64,000 nucleotides of DNA from Pinus tabuliformis (lineage: Eukaryota > Streptophyta > Pinopsida > Pinales > Pinaceae): the NCBI GenBank assembly GCA_031772625.1, contig CM062818.1, positions 1,678,548,167 through 1,678,612,166 on the forward strand, read 5' to 3'. The stretch's first letter is position 1. Every line of letters begins with the position of its first letter. A program made the translations under genes and the position numbers. Below, piece after piece: positions 33,339-44,991 of this stretch. Below the pieces are notes generated by a model. It was not told where the DNA came from, did not search any database, and saw only the letters and a list, made by a program, of their open reading frames with translations.

Positions 33339-34559
33339 CTTACATGTTGCATCATTATTTCACGCGGTCTTTTACCTCCTTCATGCACATTTAAATGACT
33401 CTACATCTACACTCTTCATGCATGCATCAAGTAATCTCAATAAATTTGTCATACTTTTAATTGATCTCCATGCAATTTGGTTATGCGTCTTACCTATAAA
33501 CTTGTTCATTGAATTAAACTGCCAAGATCATATATCACTATTCAAGGTTTTCTCTAGCTAAACTTTTGAACAAATTTTCCAATCCCATTTTTATAATGTT
33601 TATATTTTCATTAATTAGATTATAATAATGTTTATTAATTAGATTATAATAAAAATAAAGTTACCAACTTGTTAATAATTCTTCAAAGTTCTCATTGTTT
33701 TTTGAGGTTGTATTTAGCGATCATTTTTACCCCTAAATGAAAAAGTGTTCTTACCAATATCACTATTTTATTTTGAGAGTTACAATTATGACTTTATTGA
33801 AACCATCACCTAGATAAATGGTATCATCATAATTATTTTAAAAAAGGACAAATAACACCTTAAAAAACACATAAAACAATTGCTAAAAAATAAAATATAA
33901 AAATGAAAAATTTAAAATTACCAAAATAAAAATATTACACAAACACACACAAATATGGAGGAGGATTTCACATATAACTACTTCTAATTTTTTATCTTCA
34001 TGGAAAACTAGGATCTCTAAATGGGGCTCTGATCCTTTATTGAACTATGATGGAAGCAGATCAAATCAACTACTCTGAAGACCCTTACGATGGATTTCAA
34101 ATTTGGTCTTCCCCTCTGGTTTTCCCTCTCCTGGCATATTTGACACCACCATACTATTAGGACACTCTCTCTGAGTGGACGACTCCTTTTTGCGACACAA
34201 TATGCATTCCCTCTTCACTTCCCTCCACATGCCCCCCTCCCAACCCCTCGACCCATGCACTCTTCCCTAGTCACTCTCCTTGTCTGTGATCCCCCTGGTC
34301 CCCCAAAGCTCCATAAAGTTCCCTCCCTAAATCCATCCTTCCTTATGTCATGATTAACCCTTCTCCTCATCAAATCCAACCATACGATTTTTACTGTGTG
34401 ACCTCCTTAGTCTCGGTAACCCCCCTTGTTTACCTACTCCACCTAGTTTCCTGTGTGATATCATAACTTGGAAAATACTAAGCAAATAAACTTCCTTGAA
34501 TTCTTAGTTGCCCTCCCAGTAATTGGTGCTGAAGACTATTCTAAAAACTAGCAAAAAAT
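33339..34559. other. AT-rich stretch leading into a LINE
   Basis: No gene is visible in 33,339-34,000. From about 34,010 the sequence becomes C-rich and may be the 5' part of the LINE ORF1, but stops prevent a firm call. Confidence 0.3.
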
Positions 34560-36042
34560 TGCATTAAGAGAAAGGTAGATGAGCCCAGTTTGGTTTTGGG
34601 ATCTGATATCCTGGATGGAAGAGGTTGTTGTAGTAGACAAGTCCACAAGTAAGAGGATGGATATAGTTATTATGAAGAGTTGGATAGACAAACATTTCAC
34701 TCTTGTTTTAGGTTACTTTCCCAGATGCATTATCTTATAAAATGACTAGTTAGGATGGATCACACAATCTAGGGAGGATGCAGATAAGATTCTACATTAA
34801 CGCTGGTAGTGGGGTTCCAGGCCCTCTTCCTTAAAAAAATGACAATGAATTTTGGTTCCTTCTCTGATTGGCTCTTGATTGTTCTGGTATGGGTCAGAAT
34901 TCCAGAGACCCCCCTGCACTACTGGTTAGATGAGGTATTTCATGAAATCCAAAATATATTAGGGTTTTATTATGAAACAACTTCTCCTACAAGAAAACTT
35001 TCTATATGGCGATGGCACAAAACCTTGTCGGTCTTAATCTAGCATCTAGTTAACCTGATTCCATTACCATAAAAGTGGGATCTAAAATTCACAAGCAAGC
35101 CCTCGACTATGAAGGAATATCTTACAAGTGTTCTTTTTGTCACTAATGCAAACATTTGGGGGAGGAATCACCTAGTGGAAAGCTTAAAAAGAAATGAGTA
35201 CAAAAATTGCACAAGGATCTAGAATCCAACAATGCGGCCTCTTATAGTATCACCTCCAAGGGAAATACTTCCAAGATTTTCTTCTAACCTAATCGCTAGT
35301 TTGGATGGAAGGGGGCAAGCCTAAGTGGAAAAATTGGAAGGCATTCTAGTCACACTTGTGGAGGTGCACAAATAAAGTGCACAGTCACATCAGAGGATCC
35401 CCAAGGAGATGCACATCTTGGTTATGTTGTCATCTCAACTTTCTCTTCGGGTATGTTAAATTATTTCTCCCCTTCCCCTTCTTTAGCTGCTAGTTTCAAT
35501 GATCCACTCTCCTAGTCTCTTTATAGTTTTCCCCTTATATATTTGCAAAATCTATCAGTCCTCCTCCCTTCTCTCTCTTTTCCTCTTGCTCCTCCTTCTT
35601 CCCCTTCTATTCCCCCTTCTTCTATCAACAACCTTTCTCTTGTGTTGGAGGCCTTCTCCCCACCCCCCCTTCTATTTCGCACAAACACCATTACAATATT
35701 TTCTTCCTCTCCTCTAAATCGATTGCAGATGATCTTTAGAATAGGGGTTTAATCCTTGAGCTAGTAGGGGGTCTTGGCTCTATTGATGTCCTATTACCTC
35801 AAAGCTTAGGAAAAGGGAGAAAATCGTATATTTCCTTAGCCAAGTAACAAGCCTCTTTAGGGTTAAAATAAGGGAAGAAAAGGTCTATTATTGGGGCACT
35901 TAGAGAAGAAGATCTTAGGAGCATTTAAAAATGAAAATATTTTCTCGCAACATTTTGGGATTGACCAACCCTATAAATTCATGGCCTTGAAGAGATTGAT
36001 TGCATACCTCTCGCCTCATATTATCTAGATGAAGGAAACCAT
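34560..36042 (+). pseudogene. LINE 2: ORF1 (DUF4283-like, zinc knuckle) and endonuclease start
   Basis: A DUF4283-like RNA-binding domain lies at 34,670-35,040, with the diagnostic VWVRIPETPLHYW followed by EIQNILGFYYE. A zinc-knuckle-like CSFCH...CKHLGEES follows at about 35,125-35,165 with a stop inside. A Ser/Pro-rich, pyrimidine-rich tail occupies 35,480-35,750. The apurinic endonuclease begins near 35,930 with NILGLTNPINS and LIAYLSPHIIWMKET, then is cut at 36,042 by copia 2 and resumes at 39,972. ORF1 binds LINE RNA and the endonuclease nicks target DNA. Frameshifts and stops are common. Confidence 0.75.
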
Positions 36043-37103
36043 TGTAGAAATTTCACCGTAGATTAAATTGATTATGTAATATACTAAAGCAAAATACCAG
36101 ATCTACTTCTACAACAAACTTGCGGAAGCTTAATAAATTTTGAGTAAGATCAAATAGAACACATATAACTGAGAATGAGAAATAAATCACACATGAAAAC
36201 AGAAGAATACTCTGGGGAAAGCCTCAGCTAAAAACCCTGATCTCTATATTATCATACAATTGGAAATATCTCCGGATTACACAAAGCTTTTGCTCACAAG
36301 CTATCCAGCTCTTAGTACAATCCCTCAATGCTGCTCAGAGACATAATAGAAAACGCATATGCCTTCCTTCAATCATCCAAGCCTCCTATTTCCTTGCGCA
36401 GTTTCTCCTAGGTCCTCAAGCTGCCACCTGTGTGTAATAATCCCTCACACACTGCTCTGACCTCTGAAATAACTGCGCAATCCTGAAGGAGTTGATTCCT
36501 TCTGCATGGACGAGTTTCCTATATAAGAAAAATCCTCCAACTGATAGTACACTATCCCTTCCTCTGATCTCAACTGGGTCTCTAACTAAACTGACATGCA
36601 TGAGTTATTTATGAGAGAATATTCATTTATCTGAAGTGCAGCAGTTACATGCATGCATGCATTAACTAACTGAACTCACAATTAATTCCACAAACTGTTG
36701 GAACTAATCTAATTGGACTTAACTCAGATAATTGAGCTAACTAATTACAACTCAAAGTACAACTCATCCTGATCTCCTTAATCAAGGGATAACTTCCTCA
36801 ATCAATGGAGAAACTGTTGCATGTCTTCACATAGACTTCATGTTTGATTTCCTACAACTAATTAACTCAAGATGAATTAATTAATTATTTTACAAACATA
36901 TGCTAAGATCAAATTCGAATTTTAATTCTCAATTTTAATTCAGGGACTAACTAAAATTGGAATCTATCTCGAAATACTATTTATATCAATGTTATTTTTA
37001 GCATTTCCATTTTTTCATTCCTTGTTGCTATGTCCAACACTGGTACCTAAAATGTTATTTATAGAATTTCTATTTTTAGCATTTCTTGTTGCTATTTCCA
37101 ACA
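36043..37103 (-). mobile_element. 3' LTR of copia 2
   Basis: 1,061 bp. On the minus strand it starts TGTTGGAAATAGC and ends ...GAAATTTCTACA. The purine-rich GAAAGGGAG that precedes it on the minus strand (complement of 37,104-37,112) is a likely polypurine tract. It is complete, unlike its partner. Confidence 0.8.
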
Positions 37104-38111
37104 CTCCCTTTCAATAAGAAAGGCATTCAACTCGAACCTGATCCTGAACCTTTGGAATGTTCTACATGCAACACTTCTCCCTAGTGTTGTTGCTCCAACA
37201 ACTCTAGAAACAAAAAAACATCCAACCTGAATCAGAATGATGCCTTTGTCATCAAAGTCTCTGACTACTATTGCCTCTGTCGACTGAAAACTATGCACCT
37301 CTGTTCTCTTCAGTATCTGACTGCTCTAGCCTCTGTCACTTTTATCTCTGACTGCATCAATCACACTGATTCTTCTTGTTGCATCCATGCTACTATTGGT
37401 CCTATCTCCCAGCATGCATCCGCACTGCACCTCCTCTCATCATGTTGCATCATGTTGCCCATTGTTGCACTGCAACTCAGTTAGTGAGAAGTAAGTAACT
37501 GATCTCCCAACTGACCTCCCTGTTGGGCTAGAAACATCCTCTGATGCTAAAGCTTTCTCTGCCGCTCCATCCGCATCTATCTCTACCCACTCAGCCAGTC
37601 CTGCTACTCCTCATCAGGGCTCCCATAGCAAGGTCTAATCAAAGAGGTTGGATACCTCAATGATCCTGCCCCTATTCCAGCCTTCTTGAGACTGTCACTC
37701 CACATCGCCCCACCTTCAACCTGGAGGTATGGATGCATGTGATCCCTCTGCCCACTTGGCTCGAAATTTCCCCCTACTGGAGGTCTCTGCATGAGTGGAT
37801 GCCTCCACTTGGTCTCCTCTCAGCTTCTCCAGTTGTGGCTACTCCACAACCTCCTGAAGTTGCTTCACCAATTGTGGCTCCTCCACAATTGTCTGATACT
37901 TCTTCTGGCGCTACATGTTGAGAGGTAATGTACTCTCCCTTTCAACCACAAAGTATCCAACAGTTGCCTTGCTCCTCAAGGCTTTGCATGCATCTTGAAC
38001 CTCAAGAGCATACATGTTCTTGACTCATGAACCGATCCGCTTCACCTGTCTCGTGGTGACGTGTCTAAGGAAAACCTTTCCCTTACTGAAGACTACGTCA
38101 TAGCCTTTATC
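37104..38111 (-). pseudogene. Copia 2 interior: deleted pol region
   Basis: Minus-strand reading gives the pre-integrase start (KGKVFLRHVTTRQVKRIGS near 38,050), then passes into a Glu/Gln-rich segment such as EEPQLVKQLQEVVEQPQLEK (around 37,820-37,890) typical of the integrase-RT linker. Integrase and RT are absent. The rest to 37,104 is unassigned and may be 3' leader. Confidence 0.5.
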
Positions 38112-38680
38112 TTACAGCATTGCGATCGATACCAAGTTTTTCTTCAGTCCTGGCACATACTTCACATCTATCAATGTAATGCGAGCTCCATGCTCCCTCT
38201 GAGAAACAACTGTGCCTACTCCTGAGACACTATACTTTTCATCATTACCCATTGTTATGAGTATCTGGATATCTTTCTTCTCCAAGGTACTGAACAAACT
38301 CTTATCGCCGGTCATATGGAATGAAGCTCCATTGTCAAGAAACCAACCACATCCCACCATGGATGAAACCATGCATGCGAAGAGGGTGAAATCCAACTCA
38401 AATTGTGAGGCCAGTGCCTCACCTTTTGATCCTTCCTTGGATCCCTTCTTGGATTTCTTTAGTGGACAATTTGTAGCAAAATGGCCTACCTCATGATAGT
38501 GAAACCATCGCACTTTCGATTTGTCAAACTTCTTCCCACCATAGGAAGAACCCGATTTGGGATGAGAATCCTTCTCCTTCCCTTTCTTCACCTTACTCGC
38601 TAAGACGCAGTTTTCTTCATCCTCCTTGGATGAAGAACCATCTTTGGTGCTTCTCCTTATCTCCTCCTACATCAGATCTG
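38112..38680 (-). pseudogene. Copia 2 gag tail and protease
   Basis: The minus-strand frame 38,591-38,112 is open for 159 codons. It holds a zinc knuckle remnant, WFHYHEVGHFATNC, whose first two Cys are Trp and Tyr. It then has a Lys-rich stretch and a copia protease with GWFLDNGASFHMTGDKSLF. The active triplet is Asp-Asn-Gly rather than Asp-Ser-Gly. It continues to YVPGLKKNLVSIAM, the normal protease end. Confidence 0.8.
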
Positions 38681-39217
38681 ACCAAATTCCCAATCTGGCA
38701 GTTTCTCTCTTCCATTTATTGAGTCTTGGTAGCTATGCTAGCTCTTAGGAAGACCGAGGAGAGCAAGACTCACCAAGTCATCATCGGTTGTTGTGATCCC
38801 CACACGTCCAAGCTCATCCCTGCAGGTGGTGAGCTTGTTCAGATATGTAGAGATCGTGTCGCCCTTTTCACACTTGATTTTTCGAAGCTTATCTTTCAGC
38901 GCCAGCTTCCTCTGATCGTTGCTGTTCTGATATAGATCTTTCAATGTTTTCCAAATTGAAAATGGTATCTCCTTCCCATGGATACTCGAGACTATGTGGT
39001 CTCGAACTCCCTCCAGAAGGATTCTCCTCGCTCTAGCCACACATTTCTTCCATTCTGCCAAATCTGTAGCATTAGCCGTTGCTGGCTTGGGGACTTCTTG
39101 ATCAATGAAGTCCTTTAGAACGTTGTCCTCTAATACTACTTCCATTCGATCCTTTCAGGATATATAATTCGAGCTGCCATCAAGGGCATACTCGAGTCTT
39201 CAACAGTTGAATGCCAT
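38681..39217 (-). pseudogene. Copia 2 gag pseudogene
   Basis: The start is the ATG at 39,217 on the minus strand. Soon after lies a stop, then RLEYALDGSSNYISWKDRM-type gag core and an open run of 135 codons (39,145-38,738) with DLAEWKKCVARARRILLEG, LYQNSNDQRKLALKDKL and LVSLALLGLPKS. These are the helices of the copia gag capsid-like domain (UBN2 type). Close relative of the gag at 13.3-13.6 kb. Confidence 0.85.
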
Positions 39218-39326
39218 TGGTGAAATTTGAGATGCAATAAGAATTCGGATTCTATAATCATGAACTTGAAACTTCTCCCTTCTCCCTTCTTTGTATACTG
39301 GTCTTCACTTTGATCACCTTTGCTTT

Positions 39327-39971
39327 GACCTTTGAAATAACTGCACAATCCTGAAGGATTTGATTCCTTCTGCATGGATGAGTTTCCTATATAAGAAAAA
39401 TCCTCCAACTGATAGTACATTGTCCCTTCCTCTGATCTCAACTGGGTCTTTGACTGAACTGACATGCATGGGTTATTTATGAGAGAATATTCAGTTATCT
39501 GAAGTGCAACAGTTACATGAATGCATGCATTAACTAACTGAACTCACAATTAATTCCACAAACTGTTGGAACTAATTTAACTGGACTTAACTCAGATAAA
39601 TGAGCTAACTAATTACAATTCAAAGTACAACTCATCCTAATCTCCTTAATCAAGGGATAACTTCCTCAATCAATGGAGAAACTGTTGCATGTCTTCACAT
39701 AGACTTCATGTTTGATTTCCTACAACTAATTAAATCAATATGAATTAATTAATTATTTTACAAACAGTTGCTAAGATCAAATTCGAATTTTAATTCACAA
39801 TTTTAGTTCAGGGACTAACTAAAACTAGAATCTATCTCGAAATACTATTTATAGCAATTCTATTTTTAGCATTTCCATTTTTTTATTCCTTGTTGTTATG
39901 TCCAACACTGGTACCTGAAATGTTATTTATAGCAATGCTATTTTTAGCATTTCTTGTTTCTATTTCCAACA
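39327..39971 (-). mobile_element. Truncated 5' LTR of copia 2
   Basis: It matches 36,455-37,103 closely but lacks the LTR's 3' 410 bp and the primer site. The junction at about 39,327 runs straight into sequence just upstream of gag. Deletion after insertion is the simplest reading. Confidence 0.75.
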
Positions 39972-41030
39972 ATCATGATTGATGGACTTAAGTGTGAGTC
40001 CTTTCTATCTCCTGTCCTCCCTAATTGGTCTTCCCATCATATTGGTTCTCAAGGGAAATCTGGAGGATTGATCACTTGATGGAACTAGCCATCCTACTTT
40101 ATTCGTTGGCATGGGCCTCTAGGTCATGTCTCACTACTTTCTTCTCATTCAGAGATGATGGGTTTTGTTTCTTTGTTATGAATGCTTATGGTCCTTATGG
40201 GGAGAGGAAATTATTATGGGACAGCATCTTCAGTATCCCCTTCTTAAAATCAAATTCATATGTCTCGCGGGTGACTTGAATTTTACTTTAGGGCATTTAG
40301 AAGTTTGGGGTACCTCTATGCACCCAGACCCAAAGGCAGATTATTTTGTGGAGACGCTTCATCAAAACTCAGGGATGGTGGATTTCATCCTTGAGAAACT
40401 TCTCCCAACATAGATGAATAATAGGATTGGTCCTTCTTATATTTCTAAAAGACTATAAGTTACTTTCTCATCTCTGAAACCCTTTTGGACCAATAGTTCT
40501 ATATTCATTAGTGGGTGGAATATGGGGGTGGGTCTGATCACTAACCCGTTATTATGGATGTGAATCCTTCTTCACAGAAGCCTTTGGGACCTTTCAAGTT
40601 GAATCCTAGTTGGCTTGATCATCCATATTTTATTGAAATAATTAAGACACATTAGATCCAATATGATCCAACTCAAATATCATCTCCTCTAATACAATTT
40701 TAGGAGAACCTTAAAAGGGCTAAAAAGGTCATCTCGCAATGGGTCGGGGAGAAGAAATTTTAGGAAAAGTGGTCACTAACTGAAATTGAGGAAAAATTAA
40801 AGGACCTTGTGTTGAATAGGGAGCATTCCTCTCTCTGTGAGGAACTATTATCGATTTGAAAATATCGTGAGGTGAGGAAAAGATCCCTCCTCTTACAGAA
40901 GGAGTAGTAACATATGAAGAGTAGATCGATTTGGTTAAAGGTTGATGATGAGAATAAAAAATAGTTTCAGAGGAAAGAAAATCACAAGAAGGTCATAAAA
41001 ATTCTCTGGGAAATAAATAGAGATTGGCAG
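39972..41030 (+). pseudogene. LINE 2 endonuclease (second part) and RT lead-in
   Basis: This continues the endonuclease broken at 36,042. It shows the Ser-Gly-Gly-Leu box (about 40,050), FVMNAYGPYGERK (40,170), AGDLNFTLGHLEVWG (about 40,265) and the C-terminal Ser-Asp-His box (near 40,540). After that comes the helical lead-in to RT (40,640-41,030) with SRSIWLKVDDEN and a FQRKENHKK-like phrase. Frame changes occur in between. The RT itself is absent; the LINE ends near 41,030. Confidence 0.75.
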
Positions 41031-41254
41031 TATTTTCCATAAGAGCTGAAGTAATAGGTTCATTGTTGCACAAATGACTTGCCAAAGGAAGAACTTAGAA
41101 TACAAGCTTGCATAAACCATTATTGATTCATGAAAGACATGGAAGGATTTGAACATGGATTTTATTCTTGGATTACCAAGAATGCAATAAGATAATGATT
41201 TCATATTTTTTTGTAGTTGATATATTTTTTTAAATGTAACATTTTGTTTCTTGT
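41031..41254. other. Junction stretch between LINE 2 and gypsy remnant
   Basis: AT-rich sequence in which no domain is recognised. It contains the breakpoint between the two element remnants. Confidence 0.3.
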
Positions 41255-42090
41255 AGGAAGACATGCGATGTTATCAATGTAGCTATGTTATTTCCAAAGA
41301 AGTAATGAGGCTACATGGATTGCTTAAGAGAATTACTATAGATAGAGATATTAAGTTTCATCACCAATTTTGAAAGACATTGTGGAAGAAATTGAGTCTC
41401 AAATTGTAGTTTAGTTCAACTTATTGTGATCCAATTAATGGACACACGAACATTGTAATTTTGGAGAGAACCTAGGATAGTGATATATGGTCTTGGTACA
41501 CATTTAATAATTGGGTGAACAGGTCTATAAGTAAGACATGTGTTTAGATTGGACTACATGGGAGATCACTTAAAGGTGTGATAAATTTATTGAGGTTCCC
41601 TTATGCAAGAATGAATATTGCAGATGCAAAGTGCATGAAGGAGGTGAAAGACCATGTGGAGGAATCATGAAAATAAATAAGTCAGAGTTACAAGGAGTTG
41701 ATTGGTTAGAAGAAATGAGAGAATAAATTTCTTGAAGGAAATTTAGCCCTTACACATTTGATGAAGGACAAGTTCCCAAGGCAAACATGTAATAAATTAA
41801 GAATTAAAAGGATAGGACCTCATCGAGTGTAGAGAAGTTTTTAGAGAACATGTATATGTTGGATTTGCCTAAAGAATTGAATATTTACTTTTAAAATAAG
41901 AGATTTATATGAGTATCGTGAAATTACAAAAGGAGAGAAAAAGAGGAGTGCATGTTGAGAAATGGAAAGAGCAAATTCCAAAGAAAGAAAGACATGAAGT
42001 GGAACAGATTTTGGATGAAGAAGCTAGCATAAAGACAAGGAAGAAAGAGTACTTGAAGCACTCTTAAGTTTGTTGGAAATGTTTGACTTT
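41255..42090 (+). pseudogene. Ty3/gypsy integrase remnant
   Basis: Translated with stops, this piece shows the integrase core phrases VMRLHGLLKRITIDRDIKF and FQF..TLWKKLSLKL, then a C-terminal part with DKFPRQTCNKLRIKRIGPH and RDLYEYREIT near 41,890-41,930. The second catalytic Asp is in DRDIKF; the catalytic Glu region is too diverged to place. No other part of the element is nearby. Confidence 0.65.
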
Positions 42091-42737
42091 TGAAAAAAGT
42101 GACTTGGATTTCAAAGGATTTTCCCAATTTAGGTGACCATTGACTAGATTCATGACATCGATCTTGTGAGTATGATGCTCACATTTAGGGGTGTCTAACT
42201 TAAGAGCATCCCTAGTTGTAAGCAATGTTGCACAACCAAAAAAAGAGCCTTTTCCATTGTAGTGTTAATTATTTTTAATCAAATTTTAGTTTGTTTATTG
42301 CCAAACTAAGTCCAAGTTAGAGTCATGCACTTAAGTGATGAAGGTGGATAATTAGGAATTAAGTTGAACCAAGGTTGTGCCACAACAATTATGGTTACAT
42401 TCAATAGAGTCATGATAAAAGGTTGTGTCCAACACACATTGTGATCACTAACAATTGTCAATCATGTGATTTGTGAATGAGGTTTATCTCTAAGGCTTTG
42501 GGAAAGTTATACTACAAGGCCATGCCAAAATCATGATACTCTTTAGGTTAAAGAAACACTAATGAACCCTATTGCATATCAAGTTTTTTTTTTGAGGCCT
42601 TGATGATATTTTGAAGAAGAATCATTAACACTATGTGATTAAAAAATATCAAAGGTCCACAATGTTAGGTGACTCCATGAGAACATGGGAGTACAAAAAG
42701 ACACGTGGTCTTCAATAACATTGACTCCATGAGAACA
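42091..42737. other. Unassigned stretch left of outer copia element
   Basis: It may be the 3' tail of the gypsy remnant. The phrase GACTCCATGAGAACATG occurs twice, at 42,671-42,687 and 42,723-42,739, bracketing a 35-bp segment that resembles 52,236-52,271 on the far side of the outer element. Confidence 0.35.
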
Positions 42738-43193
42738 TGTTGGAAGATAATTATTCCATGTACAATTTAGAATTAGTTGTAGATTTGTAGGTGGATGTTG
42801 AGAGAATATCTCAACCTCCCTATTTATATCTGGAATTGGTTAGATCTCACAAGCACCATAAATATGTGTTGTATTCGTGTGATTTAAAAAATATAATAAA
42901 ATTGTTCATGTTAAAATAAGATAATTACTCCTGCATGAGGAGTTGGCTAAACATAGAGAGTCAGTTAATTGAGTGATTGAGTGTTTGAGTGTTGAGTCAA
43001 GTCGAGATAAGTGATAGATTACTTTGAGTGTGTGATTGCATGTAAAGATATTTTAGGCCAATAGCTAGTTGGAAAATGTTAAATACCCTTCACCGAGTTT
43101 ATTATAAACATCATGTTTTGTGTAATCAATAGAAGAGTAGCAACTCTTATTTTATATGTGAATTTATGCTTTGTATCCTCCGCCTTTCCAACA
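42738..43193 (+). mobile_element. 5' LTR of copia A
   Basis: It starts TGTTGGAAGATAATTATTCC. The first 170 bp match the 3' LTR; about 250 bp more (42,915-43,193) have no counterpart there, and the end CCTTTCCAACA only loosely resembles ...TAACTAACA. Either the 3' LTR is deleted or the boundary here is earlier. Confidence 0.6.
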
Positions 43194-43994
43194 GATTAGC
43201 AACAATTTGTGTGAGAGGAGAAACATATTTTTTTCTCGTGGTGTTTCTCGTTGTGTTTAAGCATTAACGCATCCTACAGTGGTATACAGGGCATGTGGTG
43301 TTTAAACATTAACGCATCCTACAGTTCTACACAGGGCGCTATAACGCGTTCAAGCTCAGGGGAAAGCCGCATTAACAGTCAAAAACTTAAACCGTTTTCA
43401 ATGCACGCGGGTCTCGCTGGCTTCCGTAGCGTTAACGGACTAACGTGGGCGCTGGTCATCGTGCAGTGCGTTAATCGCATGAGAAGTTCACGCGAAACGC
43501 GTTAAAATGTTAAAAATCAACAAAGGTTTGGAAATTACGCGTGTCGTTTTTTGTCTGGAGCACGAAAAGTTCACGTGAAGCTTTAACATAAGGTTTTATT
43601 GTTGTTTATATATAAAGATTCTCAACAAAGGTTATACAAAGGGTTTTCGTTTTTTGTTTGAAACAGGAAAAACTCACGTGAAGCTTTAACATAAGGTTTT
43701 ATTGTTTTTATATATAAAGATTTTCAACAAAGGTTATACAAAGGGTTGTTGAATGAAGGTGTTTTTGAATTCGTGAAGGGAAGATTATAAAGGTTTTTTT
43801 GTTTTTTTTGTTTTTTTTTTTTTTTCTATATATATAGATTTCTTTTATATATAAAAAGATAATTAAAATAATTAAAAGTTTTTCAAAAGATTTCTTTGTA
43901 AAAGTTTTTTTTTTTAAATAAAAAACTTAGAGTTTTATTGAAATGGTAATTTTTTTAAAAAGTTTTACAAAGGAGAAATTTAGGGTTTTTGCAA
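43194..43994 (+). other. Leader of copia A with tandem repeats
   Basis: No standard primer site is obvious. Two copies of a 40-45 bp phrase (GTGTTTAAGCATTAACGCATC type) start at 43,254 and 43,299. A CpG-rich stretch to 43,506 contains many CGTTAA/TTAACG words. Two copies of a 103-bp unit lie at 43,544-43,646 and 43,647-43,746. A poly-T-rich stretch at 43,790-43,920 follows, then the gag start. Confidence 0.6.
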
Positions 43995-44710
43995 AGAGAA
44001 ATTTTTGGATAAAGATGGTTTTCTCAAATTTCCAGCCTCAGTTCTCACCGTTTACAGGAAAGATTATGATGTGTGGGCCATTAAGATGGCGACCACGTTG
44101 CAGGCACATGATGTCCAATTTCGGTTTTAAGAACCAAAGGATGACGCAGAAGCACGAGCTCTCAGTAATGCAACTGCAGCTTATCTAGCAGGGAGTGGAA
44201 TGAGCAATGTTCCATAAGATTATGATAATGTCTTCAACAAAAGTAGCATGGGATACTTTGGCGACAAATTATACAGGTATGGCCAAAGTCACTATTTTAA
44301 TATTATTTTTGCAAAGAGAAATTTTTGGATAAAGATGGCTTTCTCAAATTTCCAGCCCCAGTTCCCACCTTTTACAGGGAAAGATTATGATGTGTGGGCC
44401 ATTAAGATGGCGACCACGTTGCAGGCACATGATGTCCAATTTCGGTTTTAAGAACCTAAGGATGAAGCAGAAGCACGAGCTCTCAGTAATGCAACTGAAG
44501 TGTATCCAACAGGGAGTGGAATGAACAATGTTCCATAAGATTATGATCATGTCTTCAACAAAAGTAGTTTGGGATACTTTGGCGACAAACTATACAGGTA
44601 TGGCCAAAGTCATTATTTTAATATTATTTTTGCAAAGAGAAATTTTTGGATAAAGATGGCTTTCTCAAATTTCCAGCCCCAGTTCCCACCGTTTACAGAG
44701 AAAGATTATG
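43995..44710 (+). repeat. Tandem copies of the copia A gag 5' end (about 320-bp unit)
   Basis: The gag start (MAFSNFQPQFPPF type) recurs with ATGs at 44,015, 44,335 and 44,656, 320-321 bp apart. The third copy is broken by copia B at about 44,711. A fourth copy starts at 49,941 beyond copia B and is the only one that continues into the rest of gag. The head-to-tail joint is the same in both full units, pointing to unequal exchange or slippage. Confidence 0.85.
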
Positions 44711-44976
44711 ATATAAAATACTTAATATTATTTTGTATTAATGGAGAAAATGGTTACATTGTTGTAACGTTCTCCCTAGTTTAGGATTACTTCCTAAAGT
44801 TTAGGGGTTTGGGTGCAATTTCCTAATTTCGAGTATTGTATTTAATGATGTAATCTTTCATTGATGAAGAAGAGAGTGTACGAGAGTGATCTCTCTGTTT
44901 TGTGAGTGTAGTCTCCAGGTGCAGGCGACAACTGAGAGCTACATTTCTTTCTTTTCAATTCTGTTCACATTTAATC
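44711..44976 (+). mobile_element. 5' LTR of copia B
   Basis: It begins near TATAAAATACTTAATATT and ends ...GTTCACATTTAATC next to the primer site. It is very similar to the right LTR, so the insertion is young relative to its surroundings. Confidence 0.85.
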
Positions 44977-44977
44977 T

Positions 44978-44991
44978 TGGTATCAAAGCTC
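44978..44991 (+). promoter_or_regulatory. Primer-binding site of copia B
   Basis: TGGTATCAAAGCTC differs at one position from the usual TGGTATCAGAGCTC complementary to initiator tRNA-Met. Confidence 0.85.

Larger units (their letters stand above)
36043..39971 (-). mobile_element. Copia element 2, internally deleted, inside LINE 2
   Basis: The left LTR (36,043-37,103) and truncated right LTR (about 39,327-39,971) flank minus-strand gag and protease remnants. The flanks ACCAT (36,038-36,042) and ATCAT (39,972-39,976) fit a 5-bp duplication with one transition. The host LINE endonuclease reads across the site. Integrase and RT are deleted. The gag belongs to the same family as copia 1. Confidence 0.85.

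Noticed and set aside
35499..35752. Leucine-rich membrane protein
   Set aside because: The frame is the pyrimidine-rich Ser/Pro tail of LINE ORF1 read out of phase.
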